In this document: positions 1 to 5,098 of the stretch, one piece after another
Numbering within the stretch: position 1 is the first letter of the stretch
How the letters are laid out: the number at the start of each line of letters is the position of its first letter
Assembly (NCBI GenBank): GCA_027064265.1
Contig: JAMOQA010000584.1
Span: forward strand, 1-5,355
Length of the DNA stretch: 5,355 nt
Direction: 5' to 3'
DNA from: Acidobacteriota bacterium
Lineage (GTDB): Bacteria > Acidobacteriota > Polarisedimenticolia > J045
Notes under the pieces: generated by a model
Told to the model about the DNA's origin: nothing
What the model saw: only the letters and a program-made list of their open reading frames with translations
The model's database searches: none
Program-made: the position numbers and the translations under genes

Positions 1-966
1 CGCCTGCGGGGGAAGGACGCGGTCCGGTTCGCCGACTTCCTCGTGCCGACCTCGGTGGCGAAGCTCGAACCGGGGCGGGTCGCCTACTCGGGGCTGCTGA
101 CCGAGAAGGGCACCTTCGTCGACGACGTGCTGGTCTACCGGATCGCCGGGGACGAGGTCCTGTTCGTCGTCAACGCGGCGAACCTGGAAAAGGACCGGGA
201 CTGGTTCCTCGCCCACAAGGAAGGGTTCGACGTCGAGTTCGTCGACGAGTCCGACGAGACCGCCCTCGTCGCCCTCCAGGGGCCCCGGTCGAAGGAGATC
301 CTCGCCGGTCTCGCCGAGGGGTTCGACGCGAAGGCGCAGAAGTACTACCGCTGGGCCACGGGAAAGGTCGCGGGACGGCCCGCGATGGCGTCCCGCACCG
401 GGTACACCGGCGAGATCGGGTTCGAGATCTTCCTCGCCCCCGGGGACGCCGCGGCGGTGTGGGACGCCCTCCTCGAGGCGGGAAAGGACCTGGGGCTGCT
501 GCCCGCCGGCCTCGGGGCACGGGACACCCTGCGCCTCGAGGCGGCGATGCCCCTCTACGGGAACGACATCGACGAGACGACGACGCCCCTCGAGGCGGAC
601 CTGGAGTTCATCGTCCACTGGGACAAGGAGTCGTTTCTCGGGAAGGAGGCGCTCGTCGCCCAGCGGGAGGCCGGTGTTCCCCGGAAGCGCGTCGGCTTCG
701 AGGTGCGGGGCCGGGGGATCGCCCGCCACGGGCACCCGGTCTGGCTCGATGGCGAACGGGTCTCCGAGGTGACGTCGGGGACGATGGCGCCGTTCCTCGG
801 CAAGGCGATCGGGATGACCTACCTCCCGGCGCGGCGTGCCGAGCCCGGGGTGGAGATCGAGATCGAGGTGCGGGGCCGCCGCCTGCCGGCGGTCACGGTC
901 CCGCTTCCGTTCTACCGCCGGCCGAAGAAGAGGGCCCGGCGGAACCAGGACGGCGGGGCCGCCTGA
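1..966 (+). CDS. gcvT: Glycine cleavage system T-protein (aminomethyltransferase), 5'-truncated by the window edge
   Basis: The T-protein moves the methylene group from the aminomethyl-lipoyl arm of H-protein to tetrahydrofolate, releasing ammonia and giving 5,10-methylene-THF in the cytoplasm. The frame is open from base 1 to the TGA at 964-966, giving 321 visible residues. The family is usually about 360-370, so roughly 45 N-terminal residues are missing. Seen in order (residues counted from base 1): the folate-binding N-terminal part RGKDAVRF at about 3-10; the VDD motif at 40-42, which holds the Asp regarded as catalytic in the family; VALQGP near residue 90; TGYTGEIGFEIF near 133-144; GARDTLRLEAAMPLYGND; and a C-terminal barrel domain with RVGFEVRG and TSGTMAPFLGKAIGM. 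The GTG at 43 lies inside the conserved N-terminal region and is not the start. A short basic tail (PKKRARR) ends the protein. It is first in the visible operon, 22 bases before gcvH. Confidence 0.96.
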   Translation, partial: RLRGKDAVRFADFLVPTSVAKLEPGRVAYSGLLTEKGTFVDDVLVYRIAGDEVLFVVNAANLEKDRDWFLAHKEGFDVEFVDESDETALVALQGPRSKEILAGLAEGFDAKAQKYYRWATGKVAGRPAMASRTGYTGEIGFEIFLAPGDAAAVWDALLEAGKDLGLLPAGLGARDTLRLEAAMPLYGNDIDETTTPLEADLEFIVHWDKESFLGKEALVAQREAGVPRKRVGFEVRGRGIARHGHPVWLDGERVSEVTSGTMAPFLGKAIGMTYLPARRAEPGVEIEIEVRGRRLPAVTVPLPFYRRPKKRARRNQDGGAA

Positions 967-988
967 CCCCGCCGCGGGAGGCTAGGAG

Positions 989-1378
989 ATGCCGCGGCAG
1001 GAAGAGTGCCTCTACACGAAGGAGCACGAGTGGGTCTTCCGCGACGGCGACGAGATCGTCGTCGGGATCACCGACTTCGCCCAGGGCGAGCTCGGCGACA
1101 TCGTCTACGTCGACATGGGAGAGACCGGGCGCCAGGTGAACGCCGGTGATGCGCTCGGCGACATCGAGTCGGTCAAGGCGGTCGCCCAGGTCTACGCGCC
1201 GGTGGCCGGCGAGGTGACCGCGATCAACGAGGACCTCGCCGACTCTCCCGAGAAGGTCAACCAGGACCCGTTCGGCGAGGGGTGGCTCGTCCGGATGAAG
1301 CCGGCGAACCCGGCCGACCTGGACGCCCTGATGGACCACGAGGCGTACCGGAAGTTCCTCGAGGAGGAAGGACACTGA
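989..1378 (+). CDS. gcvH: Glycine cleavage system H-protein (lipoyl carrier)
   Basis: H-protein is the small shuttle whose lipoyl-lysine arm carries the aminomethyl group from the P-protein (GcvPA/GcvPB) to the T-protein, and is then reoxidised by the L-protein. The 129 residues match the family's usual length of about 125-130. Visible are the N-terminal TKEHEWV, the barrel segment GITDFAQGELGDIVYVD, and the lipoylation motif ESVKAVAQVYAPVAGEV with the acceptor lysine at residue 63. The C-terminal half has the conserved PEKVNQDPFGEGWLVRMK. The ATG at 989 has GGGAGG at 976-981 with a 7-base spacer; another AGGAG directly abuts the ATG. The TGA at 1376-1378 overlaps the proposed CTG start of gcvPA in a CTGA junction, so the two are probably translationally coupled. 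Confidence 0.97.
   Translation: MPRQEECLYTKEHEWVFRDGDEIVVGITDFAQGELGDIVYVDMGETGRQVNAGDALGDIESVKAVAQVYAPVAGEVTAINEDLADSPEKVNQDPFGEGWLVRMKPANPADLDALMDHEAYRKFLEEEGH
1362..1367 (+). promoter_or_regulatory. Shine-Dalgarno AGGAGG supporting the CTG start of gcvPA
   Basis: AGGAGG lies inside the last codons of gcvH, 7 bases before the CTG at 1375. It is the strongest ribosome-binding sequence near the gcvH/gcvPA junction. The distance suits initiation at 1375. It is far too long for the in-frame ATG at 1432, and the site lies downstream of the in-frame GTG at 1282. It therefore decides the start call. The EEE-rich C-terminus of gcvH (GAG GAG GAA codons) also produces this purine run, so part of the match could be incidental. 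Confidence 0.7.
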
Positions 1379-2748
1379 ACACCGAGCGCCGCTTCCGCTA
1401 CCTGCCGCTCTCCCCGGAGGACCGGGCGGCGATGCTCCGGGAGATCGGGGCGGCGAGCCTCGACGAGCTGCTCGCGCCGATCCCGCCGGAGCTGCGCCTC
1501 GGCCGTCCCCTCGAGCTGCCCGGCCCCCTCTCCGAGCCGGAGCTGCTCGAGGCGATGGGGGAGCTGGCGGCCCGGAACCGGGTGGTCGCGGGGAAGGACT
1601 CGTTCCTCGGCGCGGGGGCATACCGGCACCACGTGCCGGCGGTGGTCGACCACCTGCTCCAGCGCGGGGAGTTCTTCACCGCCTACACCCCCTACCAGCC
1701 GGAGATCAGCCAGGGAACGCTCCAGGCGATCTTCGAGTTCCAGACCCTGGTCTGCCAGCTGACCGGCATGGACGTGGCGAACGCCTCGATGTACGAGGGG
1801 GGAACCGCGTTCGTCGAGGGGATCCTCCTCGCGGTGCGGCAGCACCGGGGGAAGCGTCGGCGGGTCGTCGTCGCCGGAGAGGTCCATCCCTGGTACCGGG
1901 ACGTCCTCGAGACCTACGCCGCCAACCTGGACCTCGTCATCGTCGACGTGGCGGCCGACCCGGAAACGGGGCGGGTCGACCCGGAGGCGGTCGGGGCCGC
2001 GGTGGACGCCGAGACGGCCGTCGTCGCCTGGCAGAGCCCGAACTTCGTCGGCGTCGTCGAGCGGACCGATGCCCTCGCCGCGGCGGCGCGGGGGGCAGGC
2101 GCCTTCGCCCTCCAGGCGATCGCGGAGCCCTGGGCACTCGGCTGGCTCGAGGCCCCGGGGAAGCTCGGCGTCGACATCGTGGTCGGCGAACTGCAGGCCC
2201 TCGGTCCCGCGGTGAGCTTTGGCGGCCCGTACGTGGGCATGCTGGCCACGAGGAAGGGGATGGTCCGGGCGATGCCGGGCCGCCTCGCCGGGATGACCGA
2301 GGACGTGGAGGGCCGGCGGGGCTTCGTCCTGGCCCTCGCCACCCGCGAGCAGCACATCCGCCGGGAACGGGCGACCTCGAACATCTGCACGAACTCGGCG
2401 CTGATGGCCCTCGCGGTGACGATCCACCTGGCGCTGCTCGGTCCCTCCGGCATCACCGAGGGAGCGCGCGTGTCCCGGGCCCACGCCCACGAGGCGCTGC
2501 GCCGCCTGGCCGCGCTTCCGGGGGTGCGCCGGGTGCACTCGGGACCGTTCTTCAACGAGTTCGTCCTGGAGTTCCCGCGCCCGGCGGCGGAGGTCGCCTC
2601 CGCCCTCGCCGAGCGGGGGATCCTCGGCCCGGTGCCGCTCTCCCGCTTCCGGGCGGGGGAGGAACGCCGCGGCCTCTTCGCGTTCACCGAGCTCAACGGC
2701 CCGGCGGCGATCGAGCGCCTCGTCGCCGGCCTGGGGGACGTGCTGTGA
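1375..2748 (+). CDS. gcvPA: Glycine dehydrogenase (decarboxylating) subunit 1, with a probable CTG start
   Basis: This is the alpha subunit of the two-subunit P-protein, which with GcvPB decarboxylates glycine using pyridoxal phosphate and loads the aminomethyl group onto H-protein. From the CTG the protein is 457 residues, close to the usual 440-450. Its N-terminus (NTERRFRYLPLSPEDRAAML) aligns from memory with the typical opening of GcvPA (R/D-Y-x-P-x-x-x-x-x-x-x-x-ML). Other landmarks are RHHVPAVVDHLL, FFTAYTPYQPEISQG at about 101-114, NASMYEGGTA at 136-145, GGPYVGMLATRKGMVR, DVEGRRGFVLAL, and TSNICTN at 334-340. As in the family, this subunit lacks the PLP lysine (DIVVGELQALG replaces that region), which lies in GcvPB. 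No ATG, GTG or TTG falls in frame between 1282 and 1432. GTG 1282 would add 31 residues that are only the gcvH shadow. ATG 1432 would remove 19 conserved residues. The TGA overlaps the gcvPB start. Confidence 0.95.
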   Translation: MNTERRFRYLPLSPEDRAAMLREIGAASLDELLAPIPPELRLGRPLELPGPLSEPELLEAMGELAARNRVVAGKDSFLGAGAYRHHVPAVVDHLLQRGEFFTAYTPYQPEISQGTLQAIFEFQTLVCQLTGMDVANASMYEGGTAFVEGILLAVRQHRGKRRRVVVAGEVHPWYRDVLETYAANLDLVIVDVAADPETGRVDPEAVGAAVDAETAVVAWQSPNFVGVVERTDALAAAARGAGAFALQAIAEPWALGWLEAPGKLGVDIVVGELQALGPAVSFGGPYVGMLATRKGMVRAMPGRLAGMTEDVEGRRGFVLALATREQHIRRERATSNICTNSALMALAVTIHLALLGPSGITEGARVSRAHAHEALRRLAALPGVRRVHSGPFFNEFVLEFPRPAAEVASALAERGILGPVPLSRFRAGEERRGLFAFTELNGPAAIERLVAGLGDVL

Positions 2749-4223
2749 AGCCCTGCCGACCGCCGCGCACGGAACCGCTGCTGTTCGAGGCCGGGCGGCC
2801 CGGCCGCTCGGGCTGGTCGATGCCGCGCCTCGCGGTGCCGGAGCCGCCGGACGACCTGGAGCCGGAGCTCCGCCGCAGCGAGCCGCCGCCGCTCCCGGAA
2901 CTCTCCGAGACCGAGGTGCTGCGCCACTTCGCGCGGCTCTCCCACCGGAACTACTCGATCGACGACGGGCTCCTGCCCCTCGGCTCCTGCACGATGAAGT
3001 ACAACCCCCGGGTGAACGAGCAGCTCGCCCGGCTGCCCGGGTTCGCCGCGATCCATCCGCTCCAGCCGGAGGAGACCGTCCAGGGCGCCCTCGCGCTGAT
3101 GCGGGACCTCGAGCGGTTCCTCGTCGAGATCTCCGGGATGGACGCGTTCACCCTGGTGCCCGCGGCCGGGGCCCACGGGGAGCTGACCGGCATGCTGATG
3201 ATCCGCCGGGCGCTCCTCCACCGGGGGGACGACCGCCGGGTCGTGCTGATCCCGGACTCCGCCCACGGCACCAACCCGGCGAGCGCGGCCTTCTGCGGAT
3301 TCACCCCGGAGCCGATCGCCTCGGACGAGCGGGGCCAGGTGGACCTCGCCGCCCTCGAGGCGCGGGTGCCCCGCGGCGACGTCGCGGCGATCATGCTGAC
3401 GAACCCGAACACGCTGGGGATCTTCGAGAGCGACATCGCGCGCATCTGCGAGCTGCTCCACGCCCACGGGGGGTTCGTCTACGCCGACGGTGCGAACATG
3501 AACGCGCTGCTCGGCATCTCCCGGCCCGGCGACCACGGGGTGGACGTCCTTCACCTCAACCTGCACAAGACCTTCTCGACTCCCCACGGGGGTGGCGGCC
3601 CCGGGTCCGGGCCGGTCGGCGTACGGGGCGAGCTGGTCGACTTCCTGCCGGTGCCGCGGGTGGTCGAGGGAGAGGACGGCCTCCTGCACCTCTCGACCGA
3701 TTTCCCGCGCAGCATCGGGCGCGTCGCCGCCTTCTACGGCAACTTCGGCGTGATGGTGCGGGCGGCGGCCTACATCCTCGAGATGGGTCCCGAGGGGCTG
3801 CGCCGGGCCGGCGAGGACGCGATCCTCGCGGCCAACTACGTCCGCAAGGGGCTCGAGGACGTGCTCGAGCTGAGCTACGAGACGCCGACCCTCCACGAGG
3901 TCGTCTTCTCCGGCCGGCGGCTCGAGAAGGAGACCGGGTGCCGCACGCTGGACCTCGCGAAGCGGCTGATCGACCACGGCTTCCATCCGCCGACGATCTA
4001 CTTCCCGCTGATCGTCCCGGGTGCCCTGATGATCGAACCGACGGAGACCGAGAGCCGGGAGGAGCTCGACGCGTTCGTCGCCGCGATCCGCGCCGTCGTC
4101 GAGGAGGCCCACCGGGACCCGGAGACCGTCAAGGGCGCTCCCTGGACGGCCCCCGTCCGGCGTCTCGACGAGGTGAAGGCGAACCGGCAGCTCGTGCTCC
4201 GCTGGGAGCCCTCCGCCGACTGA
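2745..4223 (+). CDS. gcvPB: Glycine dehydrogenase (decarboxylating) subunit 2, PLP-bearing
   Basis: This is the PLP-carrying subunit of the split P-protein, which decarboxylates glycine together with GcvPA in the cytoplasm. It has 492 residues, at the long end of the family (usually about 475-490). Seen in order: LGSCTMKYNP at 79-88; PAAGAHGELTGMLMIRRA; PDSAHGTNPA from 170; LTNPNTLGIFE; YADGANMNALLG; the cofactor motif HLNLHKTF with Lys275 (AAG at 3567-3569) as the predicted Schiff-base lysine; the glycine-rich PHGGGGPGSGPVGV; and near the end HPPTIYFPLIVPGALMIEPTETE and TPVRRLDEVKANRQ. It starts at a GTG that shares the GTGA sequence with the gcvPA stop. A modest GGGGGA at 2733-2738 sits 6 bases upstream, so initiation probably relies partly on ribosomes finishing gcvPA. 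The TGA at 4221-4223 is followed three bases later by a strong hairpin. Confidence 0.96.
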   Translation: MKPCRPPRTEPLLFEAGRPGRSGWSMPRLAVPEPPDDLEPELRRSEPPPLPELSETEVLRHFARLSHRNYSIDDGLLPLGSCTMKYNPRVNEQLARLPGFAAIHPLQPEETVQGALALMRDLERFLVEISGMDAFTLVPAAGAHGELTGMLMIRRALLHRGDDRRVVLIPDSAHGTNPASAAFCGFTPEPIASDERGQVDLAALEARVPRGDVAAIMLTNPNTLGIFESDIARICELLHAHGGFVYADGANMNALLGISRPGDHGVDVLHLNLHKTFSTPHGGGGPGSGPVGVRGELVDFLPVPRVVEGEDGLLHLSTDFPRSIGRVAAFYGNFGVMVRAAAYILEMGPEGLRRAGEDAILAANYVRKGLEDVLELSYETPTLHEVVFSGRRLEKETGCRTLDLAKRLIDHGFHPPTIYFPLIVPGALMIEPTETESREELDAFVAAIRAVVEEAHRDPETVKGAPWTAPVRRLDEVKANRQLVLRWEPSAD

Positions 4224-4226
4224 CGT

Positions 4227-4266
4227 TGTGCCGCTTCGCGGCACACGGGCGCAGCACGCTGCGCCC
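4227..4266 (+). repeat. Left palindromic unit: two tandem hairpins
   Basis: The first hairpin is TGTGCCGC / GCGGCACA (4227-4234 with 4238-4245), a perfect 8-bp stem with a TTC loop. One base later comes GGGCGCAGC / GCTGCGCCC (4247-4255 with 4258-4266), a perfect 9-bp palindrome around AC, which as RNA would more likely be 8 bp with a CACG loop. The order is small stem then GGG-palindrome, on the plus strand. Confidence 0.75.
4227..4266 (+). terminator. Possible transcription end for the gcv operon (hairpins without a U-tract)
   Basis: Two perfect, very stable hairpins begin three bases after the gcvPB stop codon, where an intrinsic terminator would be expected. No run of T follows (CTACGGG comes next), so this is not a canonical intrinsic terminator. 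It may slow polymerase, protect the mRNA 3' end, or do neither. The mirror-image unit at 4321-4360 would play the same part for maf transcripts coming from the right. Confidence 0.35.
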
Positions 4267-4298
4267 CTACGGGTGCGGGAGGCGCGTTCGTGTCGTCC

Positions 4299-4308
4299 TT
4301 TCGCGAAA
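4299..4308. repeat. Central palindrome TTTCGCGAAA
   Basis: This is a perfect 10-base palindrome in the spacer between the two inverted units, slightly right of the symmetry centre. Its T and A runs stand out in a region otherwise almost all G and C. It might be a protein-binding or nick site, or the remnant of a longer central stem. Ten bases is short enough that chance remains possible. Confidence 0.45.
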
Positions 4309-4320
4309 CGTGAGGCGCTG

Positions 4321-4360
4321 GGGTCCAGCGTGCTGGACCCGTGCCGCCCGGAGGGCGGCC
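4321..4360 (-). repeat. Right palindromic unit, inverted copy of the left unit
   Basis: On the plus strand GGGTCCAGC / GCTGGACCC (4321-4329 with 4332-4340) is a perfect 9-bp palindrome around GT, followed by GCCGCCC / GGGCGGC (4343-4349 with 4353-4359) with a GGA loop. Read on the minus strand the order (small stem, GGCAC, GGG-palindrome around AC) matches the left unit. The non-palindromic AC centre and the position of the small stem both show that the copy is inverted. Confidence 0.7.
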
Positions 4361-4394
4361 ATGGTTGGTGCTGCCGCAGGGTGCGGGCGCGAGG

Positions 4395-4997
4395 TCAGGA
4401 GGTGCCGCGAAGGGTGGGGAGGGGGAGGCCCGCCCGGGTCCAGAGCTCGCGCACGAGGCCGAGGGGCAGCCCGATCACGTTGCTGACCGAGCCGCGCACC
4501 TCCGGCACGAACCAGCCGGCCGCCCCCTGGATCGCGTAGGCGCCGGCCTTGTCCCAGGGCTCGTCCCCCGCGAGGTAGGCCTCGATCTCCTCCCCGGCGA
4601 GCTCCGCGAAGCGCACTTCCGTCCGGGCGACCCCGTCGAGGACGTCGCCACCGGGCAGCGCCAGGGCGATGCCGGTCAGGACCTCGTGCCACCGCCCGGA
4701 GAGGGCGGTCAGCATCTCCCGCGCCTCGTCCCGGTCCACCGGCTTCCCGAGGATCGTCCCGGCGAGCACGACCGCGGTGTCCGCCGCCAGGACCGGCAGC
4801 CCGGGGGCGCCCGGGACCGCCGCCTCCGCCTTGGCCCGGGCGAGGCGGGCGACGTAGGCGGCGGGATCCTCGCCCGCGCGGGGAGTCTCGTCCACGGCGG
4901 CGGGCCGGACGAGGGGGTCGAAGCCGACGGCCCGGAGCAGGTCCCGGCGGCGCGGCGAGGCGGAGGCGAGGACAAGGCGGGGCGGGGCGGTGGGCAT
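4395..4997 (-). CDS. maf: Maf family nucleoside triphosphate pyrophosphatase (YhdE-like dTTP/UTP type)
   Basis: Maf proteins are cytoplasmic house-cleaning enzymes that hydrolyse non-canonical or excess nucleoside triphosphates to monophosphate and pyrophosphate. The call is 200 residues, the typical length. It begins at the ATG whose complement is 4995-4997, preceded on the minus strand by GGGAGGA with an 8-base spacer. A longer reading to 5108 adds 37 residues before the conserved start and runs into the divergent leader, so it is rejected. Motifs seen: LVLASASPRRRDLL at 8-21, VDETP at 35-39, the ARLARAKAEA helix at 50-59, AADTAVV with the metal-binding/catalytic Asp73, GKP with Lys85, and GAYAIQG with Gln157, then GSVSNVIGLPL. 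Arg after SP and Gln in the AIQG motif fit the dTTP/UTP-hydrolysing YhdE branch rather than the m7GTP YceF branch; this subtype call is an inference. It converges with gcvPB and diverges from the gene at 5099. Confidence 0.93.
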   Translation of the reverse strand: MPTAPPRLVLASASPRRRDLLRAVGFDPLVRPAAVDETPRAGEDPAAYVARLARAKAEAAVPGAPGLPVLAADTAVVLAGTILGKPVDRDEAREMLTALSGRWHEVLTGIALALPGGDVLDGVARTEVRFAELAGEEIEAYLAGDEPWDKAGAYAIQGAAGWFVPEVRGSVSNVIGLPLGLVRELWTRAGLPLPTLRGTS

Positions 4998-5029
4998 CGG
5001 TCGGGTCCTCCCGGCGGGCGCGGCTTTCT

Positions 5030-5059
5030 TTGCGGCGCGCCCGGGCCGGGGCCTATTCT
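5030..5059 (+). promoter_or_regulatory. Weak sigma70-like promoter candidate for the gene at 5099
   Basis: TTGCGG (5030-5035) and TATTCT (5054-5059), 18 bases apart, match TTGACA/TATAAT at 3 and 4 of 6 positions. They sit in the only AT-containing patches (CTTTCTTTG and TATTCT) of the divergent gap. A transcript would begin around 5066, giving a leader of about 33 bases. The -10-like hexamer is also the loop of a perfect inverted repeat. I found no convincing promoter for maf on the other strand. Confidence 0.3.
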
Positions 5060-5075
5060 GGCCCCGGCCGGGGCC
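5044..5075. repeat. Overlapping perfect inverted repeats in the divergent leader
   Basis: GGCCGGGGCC at 5044-5053 is the exact reverse complement of GGCCCCGGCC at 5060-5069, with TATTCT as the six-base loop. The right arm also forms part of a perfect 16-base palindrome at 5060-5075, GGCCCCGGCCGGGGCC, so a second copy of GGCCGGGGCC lies 22 bases after the first. The two foldings compete for the same segment. This could be an operator with half-sites two helical turns apart, an RNA switch, or chance in GC-rich sequence. Confidence 0.5.
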
Positions 5076-5098
5076 TCGTGCCCGGCCGGAGGGAGCCG

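Larger units (their letters stand above)
4227..4360. repeat. Inverted pair of REP-like palindromic units between convergent genes (BIME-like or miniature element)
   Basis: Most of the 171-base gap between gcvPB and maf is a nested inverted-repeat structure. Two units of about 40 bases, at 4227-4266 and 4321-4360, face each other with their main palindromes exactly symmetric about 4293/4294. Read on opposite strands, they share GCGGCAC, then GGG-NN-CAGCACGCTG-NN-CCCC, with a two-base gap before the GGG. The central 54 bases contain the palindrome TTTCGCGAAA. The location between convergent 3' ends, the GC-rich palindromes and the inverted pairing are what is known of REP/BIME elements. Whether this family is repeated elsewhere in the genome cannot be seen here. 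It could instead be a one-off bidirectional terminator or a small degenerate mobile element. No open frame inside it looks like a protein. Confidence 0.6.

Noticed and set aside
43..45. GTG 43 as the gcvT start
   Set aside because: Residues encoded by bases 1-42 already match the GcvT N-terminal region, so the gene begins upstream of the window.
1..988. Glycine riboswitch or operon promoter
   Set aside because: Everything before gcvH is coding, and the 22-base gap is too short; any such leader would lie left of the window.
1282..1374. N-terminal extension of gcvPA from GTG 1282
   Set aside because: The extra 31 residues (Gly/Pro/Arg-rich) are the out-of-frame reading of the gcvH C-terminus and have no counterpart in the family; the Shine-Dalgarno lies downstream of this codon.
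1914..4244. Long minus-strand open frame of 776 codons opposite gcvPA and gcvPB
   Set aside because: It is antisense to two strongly recognised genes, has the Arg/Pro/His-rich composition typical of GC-rich shadows, spans the gcvPA/gcvPB junction, and shows no family motif.
4271..4387. GGGTGCGGG direct repeat (4271-4279 and 4379-4387) as a target-site duplication
   Set aside because: The left copy lies inside, not outside, the inverted element, so it cannot flank an insertion; nine G/C-rich bases recur easily here.
4228..4539. Plus-strand open frames across the gap and antisense to maf
   Set aside because: They cover the hairpin element and the maf shadow, have no ribosome-binding site or recognisable motif, and are explained by lack of stops in GC-rich DNA.
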